Shown here in pieces: positions 44,580-57,392 of a stretch of 64,000 nt of DNA. Where the stretch lies: the NCBI GenBank assembly GCA_023055425.1, contig JALGPY010000001.1:31671001-31735000 (forward strand). The letters are read 5' to 3'. The position numbers were made by a program, and so were the translations under genes. The DNA is from Linanthus parryae (taxonomy: Eukaryota > Streptophyta > Magnoliopsida > Ericales > Polemoniaceae). Below the pieces are notes generated by a model. The model was not told where the DNA came from. It made no database searches and saw only the letters and a program-made list of their open reading frames with translations. Each line of letters starts with the position of its first letter. Position 1 is the stretch's first letter.

Positions 44580-45545
44580 TGTTGGAATTGTGCCCTAGAG
44601 GCAATCAATTAATTGTGACATTTATGAATTTACAATTCATAATGTTATCGATATGGAGATATGTTAACATGAATGAAAGCCTTAGAATATAAGTGTTATA
44701 TTCTTAAATATCGCTAGTCGATTATAATGATTAATAGGACAATCATCTATAGACTAGTATGGGGTTGGATTGATATGGAGATATCATGATCCAACACATG
44801 GGTATGCATTAGGAGTAATGGCATACTGGATTGACCCATCTCCGAGAAGGCTACATACACGTTATGTTAACTCACAAGCGCTTCTCGCGGTGCAACGGTA
44901 TTGTCATCCTTAGACTTGAAGTCACTAGATATTCTAGTTGTGGATTATTGTGATTTTGGTAGCGTCAAACGCTACACCGTAACTGGGTAGTTATAAAGGC
45001 GTGTACTGGATACAATAAGAAGCAATCTTAGAGATTGTAGTGGACGTAGATAGAATTTGTCCCTCCCACATAACGGGAGAAAATATCCTAGGCCACTCGA
45101 GGGATAGTGCTTATAAAATGTCTGGCCAGACTCAAATAAATCAATATGGGATATTGATGTTATTTGCACGAATAAGGCTATTCCCAGGATCGAGAAACTA
45201 TGGATTGGATATACGAGTGTGACTTGTATGTCTCGTGTCCAATCCGGATATTGGGACAAAGGGATGTGAAAATTACTTGCACAAGGTTTGTCATGATGAC
45301 TATTCTATTTGTTGGCTAGAATGGATGTCTTGCTAGAGGCCGCTCCATATTAGTAAATAGTTACTACCAACTAAATAGAACCTATGGGGTCACACGCCAT
45401 ATATGGGTGAACTAGACATGGGAATTAATTAATTAATATGATTAATTAATTAAAAGGATCAAATCGCAACAACTTGCTAACTTAGTAGGACTAATATGCA
45501 AGTTGGACTAATCCATGTATAGACATGATTAGGATATGCCAAGAC
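44580..45545 (+). repeat. 5' LTR of the nested Copia, matching part
   Basis: It is nearly identical to 50478-51441. Beyond GGATATGCCAAG the two sides diverge. The left side continues with a GC-rich stretch (45760-45890: GGTTCGGCCCCCTAGGGGACCGCCCC) that loosely resembles GGGTCGAACCCCAATGGGACCGCCCC in the 3' LTR, so the boundary could be a recombination point. Confidence 0.85.
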
Positions 45546-47300
45546 AAATCAAGCATGGGATGCAATTTGTCAACAATCTATCATAACAAGATCTAATTTT
45601 TGCATTGGATGCATGAATTGGTGAGTTTGAGAAATTTTAGGATCTTAGATCTAGGGTTTGGGCATCCTTGGGGAAGAAGGAGTTCTTCCCATACAAGGAA
45701 ACAACCAAACTTGGGCACCAAGCAAGGGAGTTGTTTTGGAAACAACTCCCAAAGGAGGTTCGGCCCCCTAGGGGACCGCCCCTCCTTGCTTGCCGCCCAA
45801 GAAAGGTTCGGCCTAGGGGTCGTGGCAGCCCTAGCCCGCGGGCTAGGGCCGGCCTTTTCGGTTCTCCTTTTGGGCCCGGGCAATTAGATTGTTGGGCCTC
45901 ATGGACCGTTTTAACCCTAGAATATCCTAAAATCAATTAAAATTGACCAAGCGCGTTAAAATTGGATTTTAACTGTTTATGTGCAATTCGCATGGTGATT
46001 GGATATGGCCTTAGGATGTGCTTTGTTGTGGATGTTTAATTTTTGTGGTTTGGTTTACGGCCTGCGAGCTGATCAATTAATTGTAATAATTAATTAGGGT
46101 TTTATGGCCTGCGAGCCATTTTTTTCTCAACTTGTGAGTTTTATTTTATTTAATATAGTTGTTAGCTAGTACTAGATAGAGTAGATTGTTAGCCAAGATT
46201 GAAGAAAAGAAGCCCAAAGCCAAGGGGAGCCACAAAAGATGGAGCATCGAGCATGGAGCATTCCACATGACTATGAAGGATGGACCAAAAGATCAAGACG
46301 CATGGAGATGTGTTTGCTTTAGGGTTCATTCCATTGGCTTGGAATTATCTTAGTTAGAAAAGGCCATATCCACATCACGTTTATTTTTGTTTTGTGGTTG
46401 TTTATTTTATTGTCTTATTATTGTGTGGTTGGTGTATGGATGATGCATGCAATTAGGATAATAAGATAATTAGACAACCCGGATCTATTATTTGGAGTTT
46501 TGCCCAAACTCAAATAGATAGATTAGTTGATTTTGATCAACAAAACAATTAAAATTGAATTTAAAATCCCTCAAAATTCAAATATTGTGTTCTTGCCTTC
46601 TCGTTATTTAAACACTCATTATCATCATTATTTATCAAGATCGTGCGTGCCAAAGCATGGCGACTTGGTTCATAATGATGGAATGCGATGGCACACCTCG
46701 TGTGCAATTGTTTAAATAAGAGGTTGAACACAACTAGGCCATTAATATGATTAAGAAACCTAGAGGCAATCAATTGGGATTATCAATATGGATGGATAAA
46801 TAAGGATTATTTGCCCAATTGAACCAAGAGTTGCATAAGGGATGCAATTGGAATTGTTCCTACCTAAAGTAGTCAAATTATGGGTGACTTGCCAAAGCAA
46901 GCTCATAAGGAGATGAAACGTGGATCTTGGCCCACTAGAAAATATAAGGATATTTTCCGCATTAATATCTTGAGGGTTATTAATCCGTAGTAAAATAGTG
47001 GGAGCTATGTTTAACAATTTAAATCCTTGTTAAATATAGTTAAACGTCACAAACTTTGCATAATCCTATTATGTTGAAAACCCTTGGCATTAAACAAACA
47101 AAAACACGACTTTATCTATTTTCTAGACTGGTATAAAATTGAGAATTGTTCTCAAATAAAAGAGAAATTGTTGTACATCGTAGAACATAAAGTTCTCTTC
47201 CTACCAACTACCAAAACACACTAAAACCTAATGGAAGGAACACCAAAGAATGGTTCTTTGGTTATGACTTGCCTCATGCTAGCTGCCATGAACTCTGAGC
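45546..47300 (+). other. Copia leader region, structure unclear
   Basis: No primer-binding site of the TGGTATCAGAGC type is seen. GC-rich at 45760-45890, then AT-rich. A phrase around CCAAGAATTGCAT...GGATGCAATT recurs at about 46820 and 47510, suggesting an internal duplication. No ORF of note. Confidence 0.4.
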
Positions 47301-47700
47301 TTTGGAAGCAAGAAGAGAAACATTGAGAAATATGATATGATCATACATTGAATGAAGCTCTTTCAAAAGAGCGAGCTAGACATGAAAGGTTTGAAGTGTT
47401 GCTCCACTTTGGGTTATGCAAATATACTAATTCAATATGATTAAAACAATAGTGAATATGCATTATCTATGAGATAGATTAAGAATAAACGGTTATTCAC
47501 CCAAGTGGACCAAGAATTGCATTGGATGCAATTATATTTTTGTTTTAAAATTGATTTACTAAATATGATTGAAAAATCACTAAAACAAAACACTAACAAT
47601 GGGCATGGGCAAAGATGTTATTGGATAACAACATGGGTAAGGGCAAATAGTTTACGCCGATCCCATTGTATAAAGCAAGCTTGTTGCTAAAACCAAGTTG
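47300..47700 (+). pseudogene. Copia gag remnant
   Basis: A short stretch near 47345-47405 reads EALSKERARHERFEVLLHF, a Copia gag motif (relatives have QARHERFE). Stops surround it. Confidence 0.5.
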
Positions 47701-48299
47701 CCTCAAAGTCTCAAAGGTGGTGTAGAGGAAGAGAAACTACCCAAAATACCTGGACGTAAATAATAAAGGAATTATGAATTCCGATTTGGGCATTTTTGTT
47801 ATAGAAATCAATGTGTCTATCTCATCATCATAAGTATATGATACTAGATGAGGATCTCACATTTATGGAAGTGTGGAGGATCTCAAGAGACAAAGACAAT
47901 TGGATAAGGAAGAAATAATCCTACACGTGTGGCTATGAAGCAAAGGGTTGCTGAAATAGCAATAGAGAATTATTTCTACCTCTATGAATTTGTTCATGAA
48001 TTTGACAAAAGTGATTATGTCCCTACTATGAGTAGGACCATTATCATAGTTTCTTGTATGGACAAGAAAGCTCCTTATCATAATAAAGGACCAATGTTGA
48101 TCCATTTATTATGATATGCATTATTGTAATGCAAGTTTGTCTAAGAGGATTGTATATCCTCGATCATGATAATTTCATCTATAACGTTAATACCAAGAAG
48201 TTTGCATATTATGATATGAACTTCACTTATCTTTAGCATTATCGTTTAGGCCTCATAAATAAGAGATACATATCTAGAACTCCATGAGGATGGATTTCT

Positions 48300-48640
48300 G
48301 GAACTCATTTGATTATTGAATCATATGAGACATGTAAGACTTATTAGGCAAAGATATGATCTTTTGGGAATCATACATATTGATGTATGAAGGCCGCTAA
48401 GCACAAATGCTAAAGATGGTTTTCAGTACTTCATCATATTTACTGATGGGATCAGAGAAATATGGATTTGTGTATCTTATGAAGAAACAAATCAGAATCC
48501 TTTTGAATTGTTCAAAATATTCAGGAATGAAGTAGAGAACCAGCTTGGCAAAAGTATTAGGGCTCTACGATTGGATCGTAGAAGAGAGTACTTGAGCCAA
48601 GAGTTTGACAACAATCTATGGGAGTGTTGGATATGATCCA
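48300..48640 (+). pseudogene. Copia integrase remnant
   Basis: Readable through stops: GIIHIDV, KDGFQYFIIFTDG, FRNEVENQLGKSIRALRLD and EYLSQEFDNN, equivalent to the DDE core up to the second Asp region. An RRE string stands where GGE is usual. Confidence 0.75.
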
Positions 48641-49139
48641 ACACTCGCTCCACCTAGCACGCCACATGGGTTTGGAGTGTCTAAGAGGAGATTTCGAACC
48701 TTGTAGGACACGGTTCGGTCCATGATGAGTCAAACAGAACTTCTAGTTTACTTTTGGGGGCTATGTTCTAATTACAGCAAATTTCGCCCTTAACCTTGTT
48801 CCATCAAAAACAGATTATGAATAACACCATATGAGATATGGACTAGGAAGTGTCCTAGTATGTCATTCATAAAGATTTGGGGTTAGGAAGTTTATGTAAA
48901 AGAGTTTACAAACAAACTTGGACCCAACTCAGATAAATGTTATGTGGGATATCCTGAAAAGGATATTATTTCTACAACCCAATCGAGAACAAACTGTTTG
49001 TTGCTCGAACCACAATGTTTCTAAGGTAGAGATTGTCTCTAAAAGAAACAGTGGGAGGACAGTAGAACTTGAAGAAGTTCAAGAACCACAACAAAACATT
49101 GATCCTTTTGATGGAACATGAGCAGGATCACAAGGTGTT

Positions 49140-49742
49140 GTGGAGCAAGCTACTCAGAAAACACAAGAACCTCGTAGGTCAGTTAGGATATATCGAGGGA
49201 CTAGAGAAATAAGAATTTCTCATAACCAGCGATATATTGCTCATCGAGATGAGCCTACAACCTATGAGATGGCCACGTGTGGGCCATACTCTCAGAAATG
49301 GCTAGGAGCCATGGGATACAAAATGGAATCCATGTATACCAACGAAGTATGGACTTTGTTGGAACCACCTAAAAGGTGCAAGTGGGTTATGAGGAAACCA
49401 ACATGGATGGTAATATGATTACCTGTAAGGGAAAAATTGGTAGGAAAGGGATTTCATGTGAGTTCGTAGTATAGACTATGACGAAATCCTTCCCAGTTGT
49501 GATGCTTAAATCCATTCGTATCTTGCTTGTAGCAATCTGTCTATAGATTGAATCAAGCTTCTAGGAGTTGGACTTTCAAATTCATGATGCAATCAAAGGA
49601 GTTTGGTTCCATCAAAATTGAAGATGATACTTGTGTTTACAAGAAGGTTAGTGGGAGCACAGTTATTTTTCTGGTCTTGTATGTGGAGACATACTTAATC
49701 ATTAGGAATGTTGCCCCTACTTGGCAGTCTTACGCAGATTGA
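49140..49742 (+). pseudogene. Copia reverse transcriptase remnant
   Basis: EPRRSVRI, DEPTTYEMA, KWLGAMGYKMESMYTNEVWTL, then after frame breaks NQASRSWTFKF, EFGSIKIEDDTCVYKKVSGS and FLVLYVETYLI. The catalytic box is YVET instead of YVDD, so it is inactive. It ends in a stop at 49740-49742. Confidence 0.85.
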
Positions 49743-49979
49743 CTAGGGAATTGACTTTCTAATGGTAGACTTAAGCGAAGAAACTTGTGAAGATCTATTG
49801 AGGTAGATCAAGATGGTTGTATAGCTTAGGTCATAGTACATAAATTGACAAAGGTGTTGAAATGGTTCAACGTGAAAAGAATATTGATTCTTACCCATGT
49901 CACATGGAATTAGTCTTTGGAAGGCTAATTGTTTTTCCAATTAGATTGGGAATGGACTGTATGAATTAGATTCACGAGA

Positions 49980-50440
49980 TACGCCATGGAATGTACCAGG
50001 CCAGACGTGTCATAAGGCATGACACAAAGATACCAGTCAAATCCGGGTGAGCGCCACTGGATAATTATCAAGATTATCCTTAAGTGCTTGAGAAGAACTA
50101 AAGGATGAATTCTTGATAAATAGATAATATGAAGAGTTTGCTGTAAGGGGTTACAGTGATGCGAACTTCAAATCTAACAAAGAAGATTTCAGATTATAAA
50201 GTCGAGTTTTGTGTTTTTCCCTAGTGGGAGCGACTGTGAGCTGGAAAGGTTCCAGGTAAGATTCAGTCACTAATTCTAACATAGAGGACTGAGTAAATTA
50301 ATACATAAGATGCATTTACTCAGAATATTCAATCTCAATCAAATTGTTGATAGAGGAGATGTGAATATTTGCAAGGTACCAACAGATGTCTCGCCCCTGC
50401 GCAGCGGAAGCGTGGAGGGCCGCACTAGATCAATAGGCAT
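49980..50440 (+). pseudogene. Copia RNase H remnant
   Basis: GYSDANFKSNKEDF, GATVSWKGS and the terminal DRGDVNICKVPTDV are present across stops. It ends about 40 bp before the polypurine tract. Confidence 0.75.
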
Positions 50441-50477
50441 ATGATGCAGGAGATTGACTCTAGTGCAAGTGGGAGAC

Positions 50478-52036
50478 TGTTGGAATTGTGCCCTAGAGGC
50501 AATCAATTAATTGTGACATTTATGGATTTACAATTCATTATGTTATCGATATGGAGATATGTGAACATGAATGAAGTCCTTAGAATATAAGTGTTATATT
50601 CTTAAATATCCCTAGTCGATTATAATGATTAATAGGACAATCATCCATAGACTAGTATGGGGTTGGATTGATATGGAGATGTCATGATCCAACACATGGG
50701 TATGCATTAGGAGTAATGGCATACTGGATTGACCCATCTCCGAGAAGGCTACATACACGTTATGTTAAGTCACAAGCGCTTCTCGCGGTGCAACGGTATT
50801 GTCATCCTTAGACTTGAAGTCACTAGATATTCTAGTTGTGGATTATTGTGATTTTGGTAGCGTCAAACGCTACACCGTAACTGGGTAGTTATAAAGGCGT
50901 GTACTGGATACAATAAGAAGCAAGATTAGAGATCGTAGTGGACGTAGATAGAATTTTTCCCTCCCACATAACGGGAGAAAATATCCTAGGCCACTCGAGG
51001 GATAGTGCTTATAAAATGTCTGGCCAGACTCAAATAAATCAATATGGGATATTGATGTTATTTGCACGAATAAGGCTATTCCCAGGATCGAGAAACTATG
51101 GATTGGATATACGAGTGTGACTTGTATGTCTCGTGTCCAATCTGGATATTGGGACAAAGGGATGAGACAATTACTTGCACAAGGTTTGTCATGATGACTA
51201 TTCTATTTGTTGGCTAGAATGGATGTCTTGCTAGAGGCCGCTCCATATTAGTAAATAGTTACTACCAACTAAATAGAACCTATGGGGTCACCCGCCATAT
51301 ACGGGTGAACTAGACATGGGAATTAATTAATTAATATGATTAATTAATTAAAAGGATCAAATCGCAACAACTTGCTAACTTAGTAGGACTAATATGCAAG
51401 TTGGACTAATCCATGTATAGACATGATTAGGATATGCCAAGGTAGCCTAATTCATGTAGAGACATGATTAGGATTAATTTGCAAATAGAACTAATCCATG
51501 TATTGACATGAGAAGGACTATTTTTGCAAAAGGGGACTAATCCGAACTTGAGTAGGATTAGGAGAGGGGTTCTTAATGTAGTAGGACAAGGAGTTGTTGG
51601 ACTATATAAAGAACACTCCTAGCTTATTTTTCTCTCTACACAACACACATCTATATGATAGAAGTAAGGAGGGAACAAAGAAAGGAGAGAGAAGAAGTCC
51701 CAAAAGAGGGTCGAACCCCAATGGGACCGCCCCCTACCCGTCGGCCTCACATGGAGGTGGCGCCCCACCTTGGTGCTCCATTGTTGCGTGATTCTTCTTC
51801 CTCTTACTCTTTCCGGGCTAGCAACAAAAATTGGAAGATCTAGATCTCACCTCTAGGCGTGGATCAACCGTAGAGACGTGACACAATTCGCGTTTGAAGT
51901 CATCAAAGGAGAACCCTAAGGTGTGTTAATTGATTTCTTCCTTTACCATCGTTATGTCTCTTGACTTGTGATCCTTGGAGGGTTTTGCATGGTTTATTAT
52001 TGTTTCCGTTGCGCATCCATGAATCAAAACCCTACA
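50478..52036 (+). repeat. 3' LTR of the nested Copia (1559 bp)
   Basis: TGTTGGAATT...CCCTACA. A TATA box (GACTATATAAAG) lies at about 51599. A unit around TAATCCATGTATAGACATGATTAGGAT is repeated three times near 51405-51515. Confidence 0.88.
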
Positions 52037-52114
52037 TTAATCTCCTCGGGCGGAGGCATCTTTCCAAACATACTGTTCGGTCAGCCGTGTGATTTGGGGG
52101 GGGGGGGTGTTGCA
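52037..52114 (+). repeat. end of the Tekay 5' LTR
   Basis: TTAATCTCCTCGGGCGGAGG to a G run and TGTTGCA; it matches 60900-60979 of the 3' LTR. Confidence 0.92.
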
Positions 52115-52116
52115 GA

Positions 52117-52128
52117 TGGTATCAGAGC
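52117..52128 (+). other. primer-binding site, initiator tRNA-Met
   Basis: Exact TGGTATCAGAGC two bases after the LTR end. Confidence 0.95.
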
Positions 52129-52542
52129 CGGCAGTTCTAAGTTAGTACGACCCTTCGATTTCCACTAAACTAAGATGACAAACATTTTAAAATTAAAACT
52201 AGCATAGGAAAACCAAAATGAGAGATAAAATCTGACAAGCCGGGGGTTGTAGGGTAGCTTGATCCCCAATTACCTGATATATATTTCATATGCCTTACTG
52301 TAAGGCGGATTACTAGCTTTGATGAGATTGTTCGTGATGTTACTAAATGTGATCATTATCTTACTTGGTTGATTGTTGAGCTGATAAGAATTATATGTTG
52401 ACCTTAGAACACCCTCTGTGACATTATGACCTCATACCCGAGTATTACGCATGTGCCAAAAAGTTAGAATTATATTGAGTAAAATCATATTCATAGGATA
52501 CCATGCGCTACTATACCAGGAGACGCAGAACTCAACAAGTAG
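52129..52542 (+). other. Tekay leader, no gene
   Basis: Untranslated stretch between primer site and gag; only short ORFs. Confidence 0.6.
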
Positions 52543-54067
52543 CGATGAATCGAGGAGAGACGGACCCAGATTACGACCCCATCCGATTCTAGAACATGGA
52601 ACAGGCGACACTAGATCTGACACAAATCGTGCAGAACACTCAGACTGGAGGAGAAGACGTGATGCGAAGGATTGCTGAACTTCGACCCGACTACTTCTAT
52701 GGACTGATGACCCGACGATCTTGGAGGACTGGATCCGCGACTTCGGGAAGACACTAAAATGAGTGCGCTTCCCGGAGGACAGACGGGTAGTAATAGCTGT
52801 GTACTACTTCAAGAAGGAGGCTGAAAAGTGGTGGTCTTCAAGGGTAGAAGAACTCCTCGCTCAACCGGGATTTTTTTGGGAACAGTTGAAGACAGCACTA
52901 CGTGAACGGTTTTACCCCGACCATGTCAAATCTTGAAATATTAACGAGTTCTTGAATCTGATACATGAGAATGACGGCCTCTCATCCTACTACGATCGCT
53001 TCACGGAACTAATGAGGTTTGGAGCAGAGAACGTACCGACAGAAGCAAGGGCAGTCAAGAGATTTGTGGAGGGCCTAAACTTCTCAGTCCGGAGCACTTT
53101 GGGGGTGACCCGCTTTGAGACACTCCATGATGCTTATGGAGCAGCACAGGATGTACAAAGGATGCTCGATGAGAACTTTGAGGAGAACAGAAAGAAGAAA
53201 TCTGAGGCAGAGGCGACACCAAGTTTGCAGAACCGCGACTATGGGAACAATGGTGGAGATAAGAGAACTCGACCCAACCTAAACCAACAGGATGTTGGAG
53301 GACAAGGCTCGATTCGAGCCTATCATTGCGGGCGATGTGGCAACAATCACCCAGGAAGAGACTGCCAACAGAACAAGATAACTTGTTATAGGTGTGGCAA
53401 GCAGGGCCATCGAAGCAGGGATTGCAGGTCCATACCCCAAGGAACTAACAGTGGAGGAAACTTCAACAACTGCGGAGGAGGAAATGGCACCTTTCACCAA
53501 GGTGGAAACTACGGGTACAACCAGGGAGGCAACAACCAGTTTGGAGGGAACCAGCGGAACTATCAGCAGGGTGGAGGATACAACAATGTTGGCTACAACA
53601 CTGGGAGGAACAACAACAACGGAGGAGGCTTCAACCGAGGAAACAACTGGCCAGGTGGAAACAACCGTCCTCAAGGGAACAATGCAGCAGCACCTGCAGC
53701 CGTCGCCTGTACTGCAACTGGGAACATTAATGTCATGAACCAGACACAAGCAGAACATGCCAACGTGGTGACTGGTACATTCCTTATCAATTATGTCCCT
53801 GCATTTTTCCTATTTGATACGGGAGCCACATTTTATTTCATATCATCCACATTTTTTAAGAAACTAGATTTACCCGCTCCTACACCCATATCTACTGCCA
53901 TCTGTACCCCTAATGGAGAGGTTGTAACCTGTAGAGCCATGTACCCGGAAGTCAAACTAGAAATGCTAGGTACTGAACTACCCTCAGACCTGATCCTTTA
54001 CAGCCTCGGTAACCTAAACTTCATCTTGGGTATCGGTTGGCTTAGCAAGTACAAAGCAACCATATAA
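52543..54067 (+). pseudogene. Tekay gag and protease
   Basis: Proposed ATG 52543 (MNRGETDPD). A TAG at 52588, a frameshift near 52700 and TGA codons at 52760 and 52934 break the first part, which reads DDPTILEDWIRDF and AEKWWSS (gag core). From 52952 the frame is open: YYDRFTELMRFG, then two zinc knuckles (CGRCGNNHPGRDC, CYRCGKQGHRSRDC), a 90-residue Gly/Asn/Gln-rich stretch, and the aspartic protease (LFDTGATFYFIS). It ends in TAA just after WLSKYKATI. The Gly/Asn-rich spacer is unusually pure. Confidence 0.88.
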
Positions 54068-54931
54068 TGTGCCACTCAAAAAGTTAGGTTCCGTGGACCC
54101 AAGGGTGAGCGTTTATCCTATAAAGGAGTAACCAGTGGACCCCAAACCCAAATTGTGTCAGCCTTAACCATCCTTTCAGAAGTGAAGAAAGGGTATAAAG
54201 CATATCTCTGTACGATCCATGACCAAGCGAAATAAGAGGAAAAGTTGGAGAACATCTCCGTGGTAAATGAGTTGCCAGATGTGTTTCCAGAAGAGCTTCC
54301 AGGAATGCCACCAAGGAGGGAAGTGAACTTTACGATCGACCTAGTACCAGGGACTGGACCGATCTCCAAGGCACCATATAGGATGGCACCAGCAGAGTTG
54401 AAGGAGTTGAAAGAGCAGCTTAAGGAACTATTAGACAAGGGTTTCATTCGGCCCGGTGTTTCACTGTGGGGAGCACCGGTCTTGTTTGTGAAGAATAAGG
54501 ACGGAAGTCTCAGGCTTTCCATATACTACCGGGGGTTGAACAACGTGACCATAAAGAACAAGTATCCGCTCCCGAGGATCGACGACTTGTTTGAACAATT
54601 ACGAGGAGCCGACACGTTCTCGAAGATTGACTTGAGGTCAGGATACCACCAGCTCAGGATAGCAGAAAAGGATATCCCGAAGACAGCATTCCGAACCCGG
54701 TACGGTCATTACGAGTACACAATGATGCTGTCCGGCCTAACGAATGCACCATCAGTGTTCATTGAGTTTATGAACCGCGTCTTACAGAAGTACCTGGACA
54801 AATTTGTTGTGGTGTTCATTGACGAAATCCTGATCTCCTCCAAGGGAAAGGAAGAGCACGAACAACACTTGAGGGAGGTTTTGGAAACCCACAGGGAAGA
54901 AAAGTTGTATGGGAAGCTATCAAAGTGCTAG
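54068..54931 (+). pseudogene. Tekay reverse transcriptase
   Basis: It is in the same frame as gag-protease. From 54245: [105 protein letters not shown] and [12 protein letters not shown]. The catalytic box is FIDE, not FIDD, and an earlier Asp (CIDYR in relatives) is Tyr. A TAG at 54929-54931 stops it. Confidence 0.9.
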
Positions 54932-55690
54932 TTTTGGTTCGATCGAGTGCCTTTTCTGGGCCATATCATATCCAAGGAAGGTGTGTCAGTGGACCCCGGG
55001 AAATTTGCAGCAGTAAAAGACAGGTCAACACCAAAGAACGTGACGGAGATCCGAAGCTTCTTGGGACAGGCATGATACTATTGAAGATTCGTGAAGGATT
55101 TCTCGAAGATCGCAAAACCCCTGACCAAATTGATAAAGAATACGACGAAATATGTGTGGGACAACAAGTGCGAGGAGGCGTTCCAAACACTCAAGGATAG
55201 GTTGACATCAGCGCCCGTGTTGACCTTACCCACAGAAGGAGGAGAGTTTGAAGTTTACAGTGACGCGTCGAAGCATGTTTTGGGGTGTGTTTTGATGCAA
55301 GGAGGGAAGGTGATTGCTTATGCTTCCAGGCAACTAAATCCATACGAGGAGAAATACCCCACTCATGACTTGGAGTTGGAAGCTATAGTGTTTGCTCTGA
55401 AGATATGGAGACATTACTTGTACGGTACAACTTGCAGGATCTTCACTGATCACAAAAGTCTGAAGTACATATTCACGCAGAAGGAGCTGAACATGCGACA
55501 AAGGAGGTGGTTAGAGTTGGTAAAGGATTATGATCTCCAGATCTTGTACCATGAAGGGAAGGCCAATGTAGTGGCAGATGCGTTAAGCCGGAAGACAGAG
55601 CACACGGTGAATACTATGTGCGTTTTGCCACTAAGCTTTGCGAAGAGTTTCAGAAGTTGGAAATTGAAGTGTGAGCAAGGGAACCGCTAG
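54932..55690 (+). pseudogene. Tekay RNase H
   Basis: Same frame, with stops between 55070 and 55090. From 55091: [67 protein letters not shown] and [10 protein letters not shown]. The catalytic Asp, Glu, Asp are present. The frame is lost between 55640 and 55690. Confidence 0.9.
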
Positions 55691-57165
55691 TAATATGTTG
55701 TGCAATTTGAAAATTGTTCCAAGCATCTTCGAGGAGATTAAGGAAGGCCAGAAGGATGGCGCTTTCCAAGAGCATATTAAGGACAAGATCGGTAGAGGTG
55801 AAGCTTCTGATTTCAAGATTGAGGAAGACGGTAGCATAAAGTTCAAGGGAAGATGGTGCATACCATTAAAATGTGAGGAAATGAAAGAGAAGATCATGAA
55901 AGAAGCCCATCACACACCGTATTCAGTACACCCATGAGGAGAAAAGTTGTATAAAGACCTAAAGAATAACTTCTGGTGGAAGGGCATGAAGAAGGAAGTA
56001 GCGGATTATGTGTCTCGATGCCTTACGTGTCAAAAGGTCAAGTTTGAGCACAAGAGACCAGGAGGGATGCTGCAACCGTTGGATGTGCCAGTATGGAAAT
56101 GGAATTCCATCTCAATGGACTTTGTCACAGCATTGCCAACTTCGAATAATGGCCTAAACCAGATTTGGGTTGTGGTTAATCGGCTGACGAAGACGGCCAG
56201 ATTCATTCCTATGAAAGACACGTGGGATATGGAGAAGAGGGTGGATGCCTACATCAAGAATGTGGTGATATTGCATGGAGTACCTAGTTTGATTGTTTCT
56301 GACCGGTATCCGAGCATCTTATCACACTTCTGGAGGGAACTTCAAAAGGGCATGGGCACCGAACTTGAATTTAGCACCGCTTTTCACCCCGCTACAGACG
56401 GACAGACGGAAAGGACGATTCAGACGCTGGAAGACATGTTGAGAGTCTGTATCTTAGAATTTGGAGGATCCTGGGTGGACAAGTTATCGTTGATAGAGTT
56501 CTCCTACAACAACAGCTATCATGCTAGCATAGGGATGGCACCTTACGAGGCGCTGTATGGAAGGAAATGCAAGACACCGATCTGTTGGAGTGACATCAGT
56601 GAGACTATCATTCTAGGACCCCAAATGATTGAGGAATCGACGAACCAGATTCGTATGATTCAACAAAGGATGAGGGCAGCCCAGGATCGACAGAAGTCTT
56701 ATGCTGATTCGAAGAGGAGACCGTTGGAATTCAAAGTAGGTGACAAAGTATTTTTGAAGGTTTCTCCAACCAAGGGCGTCATGAGATTCAACCAGGAGGG
56801 GAAGCTCAGTCCCAAGTTCATTAGGCCGTACGAGGTGATGGATCGTATAGGAGAAGTGTCTTATCGCCTGAATCTTCCCAATAACCTAGGTCGATTTCAT
56901 AATGTCTTCCATGTCTCGCAACTCAAGCCTTACATTCACGACCCGAGCCATGTCCCTGACCCTGAACCAGTTGATCTAGATCCTTATCTTTCCTTTGAGG
57001 AGCAACCCATCAAAATCCTTGATAGGGAAACCAGAAGCACCCGTACCAAGTCAACTGCGCTGGTCAAAGTTCTCTGGTCTAACTAATTACAGGAGGGAGC
57101 TACATGGGAAGCGGAAGCTGACATGATGAAACGATACCCCCACCTGTTTGACCAGGTAAAGTAAA
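55671..57165 (+). pseudogene. Tekay integrase and chromodomain
   Basis: This frame is shifted relative to RNase H. It runs to a TGA at 55935-55937, then from 55947: CLTCQKVKFEHKRPGG (finger), SISMDFVTALP (Asp), IVSDRYPSI (Asp), GQTERTIQTLED (Glu), then VGDKVFLKVSP, FHNVFHVSQLKPYI and ILDRETRSTRTKSTALVKVLW. A TAA at 57084-57086 sits inside the chromodomain, whose end (GATWEAEADMM...YPHLF) is still readable to 57165. Chromodomains steer integration toward heterochromatin. Confidence 0.9.
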
Positions 57166-57378
57166 ACCCTGAGAGTATAACCCTACGATTTAGTATATGT
57201 TGGTACATTCATACTAGGCATGGCATTATCATATCCTATTGCATGATGAATTACAACATTATGTCATAGTATTACTTGGGCATTTCATGAGCACCGTAAG
57301 ACTATATGCGCCTTTATGCCACATGGGAGACGCTTGATTGATATATTGTTGTGCTATTTTCGGGGACGAAGCTCTTTT

Positions 57379-57392
57379 TAAGGGTGGTAGGA
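57379..57392 (+). other. polypurine tract of the Tekay-like element
   Basis: TAAGGGTGGTAGGA directly precedes the 3' LTR TGAAAT. GGGGACGAAGCTC a little upstream is a typical Tekay/Del context. Confidence 0.85.

Larger units (their letters stand above)
44580..52036 (+). mobile_element. Copia element in the Tekay 5' LTR (7.5 kb, degraded)
   Basis: TTAAT flanks both ends (44575-44579 and 52037-52041), a perfect target duplication. Both LTRs start TGTTGGAATTGTGCCCTAGAGG (44580, 50478), and the polypurine tract AAGTGGGAGAC precedes the second. The 5' LTR matches the 3' LTR for only about 966 bp (to about 45545) and then differs. Gag and pol are too damaged to give long ORFs, but gag, integrase, RT and RNase H can be recognised in order. 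Confidence 0.9.

Noticed and set aside
45593..45940. Four overlapping ORFs of 90-99 codons in both strands
   Set aside because: A GC-rich stretch with few stops in any frame; no recognisable protein.
53279..53758. ORFs of 159 and 114 codons overlapping gag in other frames
   Set aside because: Shadows of the Gly/Asn-rich stretch of the real gag frame.
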